This document shows positions 33,591 through 41,366 of a stretch of DNA of 64,000 nt, in pieces. The number at the start of each line of letters is the position of its first letter. The first letter of the stretch is position 1. The notes below the pieces were generated by a model. The model saw only the letters and a list, made by a program, of their open reading frames with translations, ran no database searches and had not been told where the DNA came from. The position numbers were made by a program, and so were the translations under genes. The stretch comes from UBA1369 sp964571725 (GTDB taxonomy: Bacteria > Patescibacteriota > Gracilibacteria > UBA1369), in contig CAZNDB010000003.1 of NCBI GenBank assembly GCA_964571725.1, forward strand, positions 124,001 to 188,000, read 5' to 3'.

Positions 33591-34110
33591 TGTCTTGAAT
33601 ATTATTATTTTCTTTGTTTTTGTTGGACATCTGATCGATGATTCTCTGCCTGGCCAACTTGGCGTCATACTTGACCCGCCCTCTTTCCACCTCCCGAAAC
33701 CTCATCACCCGCGGGGCTATCGGGAATTCCAGCGGAACGGTTTTCAGGGCTAATTTTTCCTCGCCCCGGTAAAAATCAACCTCACCGCCCACGATCCCAA
33801 TATAATTGGCTCCCTCGGCAATTTTCTGCATCCAGACATCCTCAATCTTCTGTCCGGCCTGCAAATATTTCTCCAGAGAAGCCATCGCTTTTCCCGGCAA
33901 ATCGGGATCATAAGGTTTCACGTTGTCTCGAAGCAGTTCCAAAGTTTTATCAATATCAGCGGAAATCGGACAGCCACCGTTAAATTTTTTCCCCGCATCT
34001 TCCTGCTCCGCAAACTTTTGCAGGCGCAGGTCCAGCGGAGGTCTGCCGGTATTCGCACCGTCATCCCTGACCGGTTCCGCATCCAAATTGTGGGTCATAT
34101 CATTTACCAT
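33571..34110 (-). CDS. Hypothetical protein, 179 aa, in the minor-pilin operon
   Basis: Not recognised. Polar, no signal peptide. A central helix-rich region (DIDKTLELLRDNVKPYD) is followed by a short beta patch (YIGIVGGEVDFYRGEEKLAL) and a basic stretch, and the C-terminus is Asn-rich. The beta patch resembles the modules of the large protein encoded next, so the two may be related or interact. It starts 2 bases after the pilX-like stop and overlaps the large gene by 20 bases, so it is cotranscribed. Confidence 0.65.
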   Translation of the reverse strand: MVNDMTHNLDAEPVRDDGANTGRPPLDLRLQKFAEQEDAGKKFNGGCPISADIDKTLELLRDNVKPYDPDLPGKAMASLEKYLQAGQKIEDVWMQKIAEGANYIGIVGGEVDFYRGEEKLALKTVPLEFPIAPRVMRFREVERGRVKYDAKLARQRIIDQMSNKNKENNNIQDNDNIYS

Positions 34111-34112
34111 GA

Positions 34113-35456
34113 CTACTGATTATTTGTGTTTACTGTTTCCGCTTCATTGCGGGTCCTATATAAAGAAAAATTGAACACCGGTAAAAATCCCGGAGCTTTG
34201 TATCTGACATCCAGGCTCTTGGTCACAGTACCGGCGGCTGAAAATCCCCGGCTGCTGATCTCGGCAAAATCTTTGACCAGTTTGGGAGCCTCCTGACCCG
34301 CAGACCCGGCCTCAGCTTGCGTATCACGCCTGGCCAGTACGCGGTAATAGATATCAGCCCGGGCCAGCTGGCTGGGATCCTTCAGATTGGCAATTCCGGC
34401 CACGTTGGGATTAACCATGTTGGTCAGAATCAGATAATTCTCTTTGTGATTATCAATAAAGTCGCGCATCTGACAGCCGGTCGCATCGCCTATGGTGGTT
34501 CCCTTGATCAAAGCCCCGCCGGTTACGGCCACTCCGGCATCGGTCTGATAACACTCACGGGCAGCGGACCAGAGAGTCACATCACTCAAATCGGTATTTT
34601 CACCAAGCTTGGGAGGTTTCGGACTTAAACTGGGAAACACGCAGGTTTCAGCCTTTGCCCCGCTTACCGCCCGTATATTGGCATCAGTACCGATACAAAC
34701 AGGACGGTCTGGACTGTTGTTGGTAACCCCGGGATAAAAATCGGCAATAGATTCCGTTCTCTGTACCCCGCTGTCAACCAGGGGCTTACCGTAAATTTTC
34801 CAGCGCAACACATCAAACTCTTCCAGTTTCATTCCCTGCAAGGGACCGTATAAATCACTGCCGTCCCTCAAATTCAAATAATATTCAATCAAAAAATCAT
34901 TTACCGAAACAGTCGAATCGCCATCATCCTCCGCGCTGTACAACGGAATGATATGGGTCTCGTTCAATCCCAGTTTTCTGTAGGTGGCTTTGGGACAATC
35001 TTCGTATACCTGCTGTCTGGAATAGGCTATCGCCATCGGATTGCGGGCGTTACTGATCTGACAATCCGCGTTTATCTGCCCGCCGTCCACTCCGGCCACC
35101 CTGTCCACAAAAATCGGCTGACCCTGGGGAAATCCGGGAATGGAGTCAGTGCGGTTACTGGTGGAATAACCGTAGGAAAAAGACGGATCAATCTCATCAT
35201 TCGGGTCCGCCGCCAATTCGCCCCGCGGTTCTTTACCCGGTAAACTGTCGGAAAGCGCCAGCAAAGCATCCTCTACTCCGGCTTCCGCGGCATAATAGGC
35301 CTTATTGGCATCCACAATCGACTGGGTAACCCGAATTTCTTTGAGCACCAACGTGCTTATACCCAAAGTCATGGTCATTAAAACACCTAACATCAATAAA
35401 GTGATCAGCAGAGCCGAGCCTTTTTTCAACACCGGATTTTGATGCGGTTTAATCAT
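34113..35456 (-). CDS. PilX-like type IV pilus minor component
   Basis: 447 aa. The N-terminus KKGSALLITLLMLGVLMTMTLG is a hydrophobic helix of the PilX/GspK type, with a glycine before the mature end but no Glu at +5, followed by KAYYAAEAGVEDALLAL, the hallmark of PilX_N proteins. The large C-terminal domain has cysteines and is unassigned. It would sit at the pilus tip or prime assembly. It is joined to the preceding pilin gene by a TAATG stop-start overlap. Confidence 0.82.
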   Translation of the reverse strand: MIKPHQNPVLKKGSALLITLLMLGVLMTMTLGISTLVLKEIRVTQSIVDANKAYYAAEAGVEDALLALSDSLPGKEPRGELAADPNDEIDPSFSYGYSTSNRTDSIPGFPQGQPIFVDRVAGVDGGQINADCQISNARNPMAIAYSRQQVYEDCPKATYRKLGLNETHIIPLYSAEDDGDSTVSVNDFLIEYYLNLRDGSDLYGPLQGMKLEEFDVLRWKIYGKPLVDSGVQRTESIADFYPGVTNNSPDRPVCIGTDANIRAVSGAKAETCVFPSLSPKPPKLGENTDLSDVTLWSAARECYQTDAGVAVTGGALIKGTTIGDATGCQMRDFIDNHKENYLILTNMVNPNVAGIANLKDPSQLARADIYYRVLARRDTQAEAGSAGQEAPKLVKDFAEISSRGFSAAGTVTKSLDVRYKAPGFLPVFNFSLYRTRNEAETVNTNNQ

Positions 35457-36142
35457 TAATTTCTGGCGGTGATTAAGGTCTGATATTTCAAATCAAATTT
35501 AACCGTGTCCAATTTCGATCCCACGTCCAGATACATTCTCACCATCGGTTGCAGCTGGGTGGCCAGATCTTTTGCCGAACCGGCACCCTGGGGATCTTTC
35601 TGGGGCAATATTTCAAAACGCACGTCGTTCACTTTCAGATTGGAGAAAGCAAATTCTTTGTAATCTCCGCAACCGTTTCCTTCACCCTCCGTTGCAGCAT
35701 TCTCATAACCGCTTTCCAGCTGCCACGAACCGTTCAGACTCCTGTATCTCTTCAGACAGACTTTCTGCGTCACCGGATCAAATTTAATAATGCTGCTGGT
35801 TAAACCGTCCCGGGAAATGGTGCGAAGATTATCACCGGAACTAACCGTCAGAAGAGCGGAATCGTAACATCTCACCAGTGACATCTGATTGAAAACGATG
35901 TTTTCCCCGAAATCCTGGTTATAACAAAAATAATCCACGGTTCCTTCGCGCATTTCATTGTTCACGTAATCCACAAAATTGCGCAGTTCGGAATAAATCT
36001 GTCTGGTTTCATTGGCCGACTTCTGAGCCCGTATCACCTGCAGATAAGCGTCAACGGCAACCACCATAAACCCCATGAAGATAGCAATTGCAATCAGCAA
36101 TTCGATCAGGGTGAAACCTTTTTGTCTTTTGGGGTTTTTCAT
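35456..36142 (-). CDS. Type IV prepilin-like minor pilin (PilW/PulJ-like)
   Basis: 228 aa. Class III signal: KGFTLIELLIAIAIF, with cleavage after Gly and Glu at +5 of the mature protein. The remainder is a pilin-like globular domain with several cysteines. By order (pilV-like, this gene, pilX-like) it corresponds to PilW/GspJ. TAATG overlaps link it to both neighbours. Confidence 0.85.
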   Translation of the reverse strand: MKNPKRQKGFTLIELLIAIAIFMGFMVVAVDAYLQVIRAQKSANETRQIYSELRNFVDYVNNEMREGTVDYFCYNQDFGENIVFNQMSLVRCYDSALLTVSSGDNLRTISRDGLTSSIIKFDPVTQKVCLKRYRSLNGSWQLESGYENAATEGEGNGCGDYKEFAFSNLKVNDVRFEILPQKDPQGAGSAKDLATQLQPMVRMYLDVGSKLDTVKFDLKYQTLITARN

Positions 36143-36873
36143 TATCTCCAGTCAGTTAAATTGGTGGTCAGAACAACTTTTCTGGGTATTCCGTTTATCC
36201 CCTCCCAGGTAACAATCGAATTTATCCGGAGAGAATTAATCTCTCCCTTATCGGATAGAACAGGTTGAATGCGAATCATTCTGTGAAAGGCAGTGGCCTG
36301 AGCGGAAGAAGGAATCTCCGTATAATTATCGGTTTGAAAATATCTAAACCTGCTTTGAATCTGAGCATCGGCGCCGGCTTCGCCCTGATCAAGATAAACC
36401 AAGGTGGAATCGGATTTTGACAGATCCTGCCAGGTGGCCTGTTCCAGTTTGACCAGACTGACCGGCAGACAAAGCTTCAGATTTAATTTATCGCAGCTCA
36501 AAGACGGATTCTCAAAAGTAACCAGTTTGAAAAAAGACTCTCCGTTCAAAACGTTGTCTTCATAAAGTTTTTCGCCCCAGAAAGAGAACTGGTCAACGGA
36601 ATTTTTTTTGGCACCGTCAAAACCAAGTCCCAGATAGACGTTGGAATCGCGTATAAACCTGACTGCTTCCAACCCTTCCTGGGCCAGGCCGTTGGCAATC
36701 AGACTGCTGACATTATCCGAATTGGTTCTCATCACCACGCTGAGAATGCTGACCGCGCTGGTAATCACCATGGCCAAAACGCTAAAAGAGATTATTACCT
36801 CCGGCAACGTAAAAGCCATCTGGCGGAGAGAGTTTTTTACAATTTCTGATTGTCGTTTTTCTGCAGTCATCAA
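36142..36873 (-). CDS. Type IV prepilin-like minor pilin (PilV/GspI-like)
   Basis: 243 aa. Prepilin signal near residue 19: MAFTLPEVIISFSVLAMVI, with Ala instead of Gly before the cleaved bond and Glu at +5. The first helix is followed by a soluble domain. It is the first gene of the six-gene operon that continues into the PilW-like, PilX-like, 179-aa and large proteins. A TGG-TATAAT promoter lies just upstream. Confidence 0.82.
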   Translation of the reverse strand: MMTAEKRQSEIVKNSLRQMAFTLPEVIISFSVLAMVITSAVSILSVVMRTNSDNVSSLIANGLAQEGLEAVRFIRDSNVYLGLGFDGAKKNSVDQFSFWGEKLYEDNVLNGESFFKLVTFENPSLSCDKLNLKLCLPVSLVKLEQATWQDLSKSDSTLVYLDQGEAGADAQIQSRFRYFQTDNYTEIPSSAQATAFHRMIRIQPVLSDKGEINSLRINSIVTWEGINGIPRKVVLTTNLTDWR

Positions 36874-36893
36874 AAATTCTAATTTATCCCTTA

Positions 36894-36922
36894 ATTATAC
36901 CAAAAAAACAGCTTTTTTAAAA
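36894..36922 (-). promoter_or_regulatory. Promoter of the minor-pilin operon (extended -10)
   Basis: Minus strand TTTTAA (-35, 36917-36922), a 17-base spacer, and TATAAT (36894-36899) preceded by TGG. It overlaps the terminator of the upstream operon. Confidence 0.5.
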
Positions 36923-36924
36923 GC
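36902..36924 (-). terminator. Terminator of the pilN-pilO-pilC-pilin operon
   Basis: On the minus strand GCTTTT-AA-AAAAGC (36911-36924) is followed by TG and seven Ts (36902-36908). It separates two pilus operons. Confidence 0.6.
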
Positions 36925-36954
36925 CGTATCCTCCCTCTTTTGACCTAAAATCAG

Positions 36955-37572
36955 TTAGATTCTTCTGACCGCTCCCGTAGACAAATCAAATTCCACTTGT
37001 CTGTCCAGATCCGGCGAATCCACGTCACCCACTTTGAAAGTCACAATTTGGCTTACCGGTCTGACCAAACTATCCTGCTGCAGCTCCAGAATTTGTCCAA
37101 AAGGAGGTTTAAAATAATAGGTATTTTCCGTTCCCTCACCAATTAAAATCACTTTTCCGGTAAAAACTTCGGATTTTCTCCAGTTTTCTGCGCCGGGAAC
37201 CCTTTGACAACTGTCCACAACGCCGTTTTCGCCCTCCGCGACGTAATTGGTCTGGGCAGTAAATAATCCGGCTTTGGTTTCGTCCGTACCGGTAACAATT
37301 TTAACCGCGTAACACTGCAAAACCGATTTATCGGGTTCCGTACTGGTACTTTCCTGCCGCACTACATTGCCGCTTCTGGCCAACACCTGCACTTCCCGCA
37401 AAGTGGAGACCAGCGTATCGGTGGCAAATTCCACCCGGGCCTGTCTTTCCACGGCGGCATAATTGGCAACGGCGATCACCGTCATCAGGGCAATGATACA
37501 AATAACAATCAGCAGTTCTATTAAAGTAAACCCTTTCTTCTGACCGGATATTTGTTCGGACCTCTGTTTCAT
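36955..37572 (-). CDS. Type IV prepilin / GspH-like pseudopilin
   Basis: 205 aa. Prepilin signal KKGFTLIELLIVICIIALM with Gly before the cleavage site and Glu at +5; the following FATDTLVSTLREVQVLARSG fits GspH/FimT-like pilins. Its place directly after pilC (4-base gap), behind pilN and pilO, makes it the major or a structural pilin candidate. A terminator follows. Confidence 0.85.
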   Translation of the reverse strand: MKQRSEQISGQKKGFTLIELLIVICIIALMTVIAVANYAAVERQARVEFATDTLVSTLREVQVLARSGNVVRQESTSTEPDKSVLQCYAVKIVTGTDETKAGLFTAQTNYVAEGENGVVDSCQRVPGAENWRKSEVFTGKVILIGEGTENTYYFKPPFGQILELQQDSLVRPVSQIVTFKVGDVDSPDLDRQVEFDLSTGAVRRI

Positions 37573-37576
37573 GAAA

Positions 37577-38767
37577 TTAAACTAAAGAGGACAATTTGAA
37601 GACCGGTGACAGAATCGCCAGGGCCAGCAGAGCCACCGTTACGCCCACCAGCACGATCATAATCGGCTCAAACAAGCTGGTCAGACGTTTCAGACTATTA
37701 TCAATTTCCTGATCATAATGTTCGGCAATTTTTTCTGAAATACGACCGATGGCAGCCGTCTGTTCACCTACCGACAGCATCTGGGTGACCGTTTCGGGAA
37801 AAAGAAAAGGAGAATCCATCAGAGCGGCGGAGATTTTTTCCCCGTCCCGCACCTTGGCAATCACCTCCCAGGTTTTCAGGGAATACATTTGGGAAGACAT
37901 ACTTTGGGCAATAATTTCCAGGGATTTAATCACCGGCAACCCGGACTCGATCAATATTCCCAGATTGGATATAAAGCGCAGTACATAGACCTTTCTGAGC
38001 AGCACTCCGACTACCGGAAATTTCAATTTCATGATGTCCCAGCGATAACGACCTCCCTCCGATTCAGTCCAGATTTTGAAAAGAAAATAAATAACCAGCG
38101 CTCCGATTATAATGGCCCACCAATAAGATGTCAGAAAGGCCGAAATTGCAATCAGCAGCTTGGTCATTACGGGCATGTCGGACTCTTTCATACCACCTTC
38201 CATCAAAAGTCCCACCAGCGAGGGGATAACAAAAGTCATCATGCCGGCGGCTGCGATAATCAAAACGCCCAACACGGCCAAAGGATAGATGGAAGCCGTA
38301 ATCAGCTTCACCTGTAAAGTATTGGACTTATCCAGCTGAGCGGACAGCTTGAAAAGCATTTTATCCAGATTACCGGCGGCTTCGCCGGAACGAACAATGC
38401 CAATCTCCATTTCCCCGAAAACATCGGCAAAACGGGAAAGGGCAGTGGAAAAAAGACTTCCCTGTTTCAGATTATAGGCGACGGTATTTAAAATTCTGGC
38501 AAAACGCACGCTTTCCGCCCGGGTAGCCAGGATATTCATGGCTGTAATCAGGGGAATGCCGGCATCAATCATCACTGCCAGCAGGTGAAAAAAATAAACT
38601 TTTTCCTGCAGGGAAATCCGGCCATGATCAATCAGAAAATCCTCCATACGGGTCAAAAGTCCGGCCCCGGAATTATCGTAAGTGCCATAAATTACTGATC
38701 TGCGCGGATCCTCTTTTACGGACTGCCTCAGTAACTTATCGATTTTTTTCTGATTGTTGTCTTCCAT
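37577..38767 (-). CDS. pilC: PilC/GspF inner-membrane platform protein
   Basis: 396 aa with the duplicated T2SSF domain: FFHLLAVMIDAGIPLITAMN near residue 85-105 and FISNLGILIESGLPVIKSLE near 265-285. Three membrane helices are present (about 165-190, 213-235, 370-392). It anchors the assembly and retraction ATPases at the cytoplasmic membrane. Confidence 0.92.
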   Translation of the reverse strand: MEDNNQKKIDKLLRQSVKEDPRRSVIYGTYDNSGAGLLTRMEDFLIDHGRISLQEKVYFFHLLAVMIDAGIPLITAMNILATRAESVRFARILNTVAYNLKQGSLFSTALSRFADVFGEMEIGIVRSGEAAGNLDKMLFKLSAQLDKSNTLQVKLITASIYPLAVLGVLIIAAAGMMTFVIPSLVGLLMEGGMKESDMPVMTKLLIAISAFLTSYWWAIIIGALVIYFLFKIWTESEGGRYRWDIMKLKFPVVGVLLRKVYVLRFISNLGILIESGLPVIKSLEIIAQSMSSQMYSLKTWEVIAKVRDGEKISAALMDSPFLFPETVTQMLSVGEQTAAIGRISEKIAEHYDQEIDNSLKRLTSLFEPIMIVLVGVTVALLALAILSPVFKLSSLV

Positions 38768-38785
38768 TATGATAAGTTTAGCGGT

Positions 38786-39328
38786 TTAAAGACCGGCCTG
38801 GAAATAAGTTTCCAGACTGATACTGAAATTGACCCTGGCCATCCCTTCGGTCGTACCAAATTGAACGGTAATGTTCTTAACCACCATCTTGCGGGGGCTG
38901 TTTTCCAGTCCCTTCAAAAGTCTGATCAGATCGGATTCATTGCCGGTCATGCTGATGCTGACAGTTGCTTTCTTTAATTGTTCCTTAGACCCCAGTGGAA
39001 TTGAAAAACTGATACTGCCAATGTTGACATCGTTTTTGCTGGCAATGTCAGTAATCAGGGTAATTAATTTATCCTGCTCAAATCTTTCCGGAACAGCCGT
39101 TAAAACTGTTTGTTGCTCAATCTCACCGGCACCCTGTAAATTGGCCTGAGCTGCCTGTAACGTTGCCAGCTGGTCTTCCGCGGTCTTTTTATCGGCTTCA
39201 CGCGCCCGCTCGGTAACCCTGAGCGCGGATGTTTCATCCAGATTGGGTTTAAACCAGAATATTCCGACCGCCACCAGCGCCACCAGCAGGATCAGACTGA
39301 CTATTGAGGATGTATTATTACTTTTCAT
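38786..39328 (-). CDS. pilO: PilO-like pilus alignment protein
   Basis: 180 aa. One N-terminal membrane helix (about 8-27), a coiled-coil segment (TERAREADKKTAEDQLATLQA) and a ferredoxin-like C-terminal domain. Sequence similarity is low, as usual for PilO; the call rests on topology and on its place between pilN-like and pilC genes (6 and 18 bases). Confidence 0.75.
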   Translation of the reverse strand: MKSNNTSSIVSLILLVALVAVGIFWFKPNLDETSALRVTERAREADKKTAEDQLATLQAAQANLQGAGEIEQQTVLTAVPERFEQDKLITLITDIASKNDVNIGSISFSIPLGSKEQLKKATVSISMTGNESDLIRLLKGLENSPRKMVVKNITVQFGTTEGMARVNFSISLETYFQAGL

Positions 39329-39334
39329 ATTTAA

Positions 39335-40006
39335 CTAATTATTTCTTGGTATTTTTGGGGTGTTGTTTTCCGTATTTGACGTGCTCGCGGTGCCGTCATT
39401 GGAAAGTTGCAGGGAATCGGAACCGGTTTCCGCTTTTTTATAGTCGGTATTCAGCATGAAACTCAGTGAAACGGAGCCGGTCTCATCTGTGCCTTTGGCA
39501 ATGGATGGGACATAAGCATCTTTGAAAAAGACACTGTTGTTAAACGTGGCAATAATCCCGGCAACGGCATCATAAGGAGGTAAAGCGGCCGGTTGGGTAA
39601 CCATGCTCAAAACAATTTTTCCCTGACCGGTACCGGAATAAGACAAAATTTCCACTTTTCGTTTGCCGAAAGAATCCTGGGGTAAAAGTTTTTCCACTTC
39701 TGAGATGACCTCTGACCAGCGGATTTCGTCGGACTCGATTTTGGCCAGGGCTTCGGAAGCATTCTGGCTCACTTCCACCTTGTTACTCTTGATAGTATCA
39801 ATCTGCGCTTGAATATCACGGGTCTGCTTTTCCAGATCGGTGGTATTACTGAGAATCCTGCCCTTGTCAAAACTTAGAAAGACTCCATACAGTACCAGTC
39901 CGATTACCAGAAAAAACAGGACATAATTCAGCATTCCACCTTTACCCGTCTTCTGGTTGACCTGACTGTCTGTTTCCGGAGCCTTATTATTGGATATAAT
40001 TGCCAT
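39335..40006 (-). CDS. pilN: PilN-like pilus alignment protein
   Basis: 223 aa. A short polar cytoplasmic tail, one membrane helix (about 27-45, YVLFFLVIGLVLYGVFLSF), a coiled coil (DLEKQTRDIQAQIDTIKS) and a C-terminal domain with a disordered Asn/Thr/Ser tail. It is first in the operon, ahead of pilO and pilC. PilM is not present here. The annotation rests mainly on topology and order. Confidence 0.72.
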   Translation of the reverse strand: MAIISNNKAPETDSQVNQKTGKGGMLNYVLFFLVIGLVLYGVFLSFDKGRILSNTTDLEKQTRDIQAQIDTIKSNKVEVSQNASEALAKIESDEIRWSEVISEVEKLLPQDSFGKRKVEILSYSGTGQGKIVLSMVTQPAALPPYDAVAGIIATFNNSVFFKDAYVPSIAKGTDETGSVSLSFMLNTDYKKAETGSDSLQLSNDGTASTSNTENNTPKIPRNN

Positions 40007-40035
40007 AGTTGCCTTTTATGAGTTTTAATCCTAAT

Positions 40036-40064
40036 ATTCTACCATAATTTTGCCTTACTTGCAA
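40036..40064 (-). promoter_or_regulatory. Promoter of the pilN operon (extended -10)
   Basis: Minus strand TTGCAA (40059-40064), a 17-base spacer and TAGAAT (40036-40041) preceded by TGG. It fires away from the RNHCP gene. Confidence 0.6.
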
Positions 40065-40070
40065 AGCACC

Positions 40071-40394
40071 ATGGCCCGTACAAAGAAGATCAATACGTCT
40101 TTTGTCTGTCTAAATTGCGGACATCAAAACTCCCCCGCTCCACAGACCTGCAGAAACCATTGTCAACTGTGTCTGTTCAGCCGGCACGTTGACCTGCAAA
40201 TCCCCGGAGACCGCGCTTCCGACTGCCTGGGACTGCTGGAACCGGTCGGTTTGGACCAAAGCGGTAAAAAGGGCTTTATCATTCTCCATAAATGTCTAAA
40301 ATGTGGACATGAATCACGCAATTTAACGTCCCCGGACGACAATTTCGATGCAATTATTAAACTCTCTCAAAGACAGAATCTCGGCCAGGCTTGA
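40071..40394 (+). CDS. RNHCP-domain zinc-ribbon protein
   Basis: About 107 aa. A first CLNCGHQN pair is followed by the signature RNHCQLCLFSRHVD and a second CLKCGH pair, giving two probable zinc sites. The RNHCP family is small, often found in CPR and Gram-positive bacteria, and of unknown function, presumably nucleic-acid related. The ATG at 40071 is preferred to a TTG at 40050. It overlaps tilS by 47 bases in another frame. Confidence 0.85.
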   Translation: MARTKKINTSFVCLNCGHQNSPAPQTCRNHCQLCLFSRHVDLQIPGDRASDCLGLLEPVGLDQSGKKGFIILHKCLKCGHESRNLTSPDDNFDAIIKLSQRQNLGQA

Positions 40395-41328
40395 ACCTGC
40401 CGACACCATTGTCATCGGCCTGTCCGGCGGGCCGGACTCGGTTTTTCTGCTGGAAACTCTCTTACGCCACCCTCTGAAACTGAAAATTATTGTCTGCCAC
40501 GTGAACTATCGGCTCAGGAAAAAAGCCAGTGACCTGGACCAGAAATTCGTGGAAGAGCTCTGCCGCCGCCACCGTCTGACGCTGGAAATCCTGCAGGCCG
40601 GCGATTCGATCAAAAAAGGAAATCTGGAAAACAACTGTCGCAATCTGCGCTACGATTTTTTCGAAAAAGTGCGTCAAAAATATTCCGCCAAACTGATTAT
40701 GGTTGGACATCATCTCAACGATCAGATTGAAACTTTTCTGCTTAATCTGACCAGGGGCAGTTCTTTCCGCGGCTTTGCTTCAATGCGGGAATTTGACCGA
40801 AAAAGACATTTATTCAGGCCGCTGCTGAACATACCTAAAAATGAAATTCTCAAATGGCTGGCCAAAAACGGCATTTCCTACCGCCTGGACCGCTCCAATT
40901 TATCCGCGAAATTTTCACGCAATCAGATACGCCTGAAAGTGATTCCCCCGCTGGAAAAAATCAACGCCAACTTTTTGGTGACCGCCGGAGAATCGCTGCA
41001 AGACCTTACCCGGACGCTGGATCTGGTCGATACTCTGGCCGATGATTGGTTAACTGACAACCTCCATTCGGACGACAAAAAATTTTATTTTGATCAGGAA
41101 CTCTTTCTCAAACAACCGGTCATAATGCAAAAAATTCTGCTGCGCAAAATATGTACGGAACTTCACGAACAATCCCTGACCAGACAAACCCTGGAGGAAA
41201 TACTTCTGACCATCGGGAAGAAAAAAGCCGGTTTAAAAAAAGAATTCGGCCGGAAAACTTTTCTTAAAACAATCAAAGACGCCAAAAAACGGAAAAGACT
41301 AGTTGTGATGGAGCGTAAACTCGATTAA
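40348..41328 (+). CDS. tilS: tRNA(Ile)-lysidine synthase
   Basis: 326 aa. The PP-loop GLSGGPDS (24-31) is followed by CHVNYRLR and GHHLNDQIETFLLNLTRGS, characteristic of TilS. The enzyme puts lysidine on C34 of tRNA-Ile(CAU) so that it reads AUA. The C-terminal domain is short compared with E. coli TilS. It overlaps the RNHCP gene and lies 38 bases before ftsH; a tilS-ftsH order is common in bacteria. Confidence 0.93.
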   Translation: MQLLNSLKDRISARLEPADTIVIGLSGGPDSVFLLETLLRHPLKLKIIVCHVNYRLRKKASDLDQKFVEELCRRHRLTLEILQAGDSIKKGNLENNCRNLRYDFFEKVRQKYSAKLIMVGHHLNDQIETFLLNLTRGSSFRGFASMREFDRKRHLFRPLLNIPKNEILKWLAKNGISYRLDRSNLSAKFSRNQIRLKVIPPLEKINANFLVTAGESLQDLTRTLDLVDTLADDWLTDNLHSDDKKFYFDQELFLKQPVIMQKILLRKICTELHEQSLTRQTLEEILLTIGKKKAGLKKEFGRKTFLKTIKDAKKRKRLVVMERKLD

Positions 41329-41366
41329 AATATCGCAGCAGAAATAGAAATACTAAAAATTTTCAC

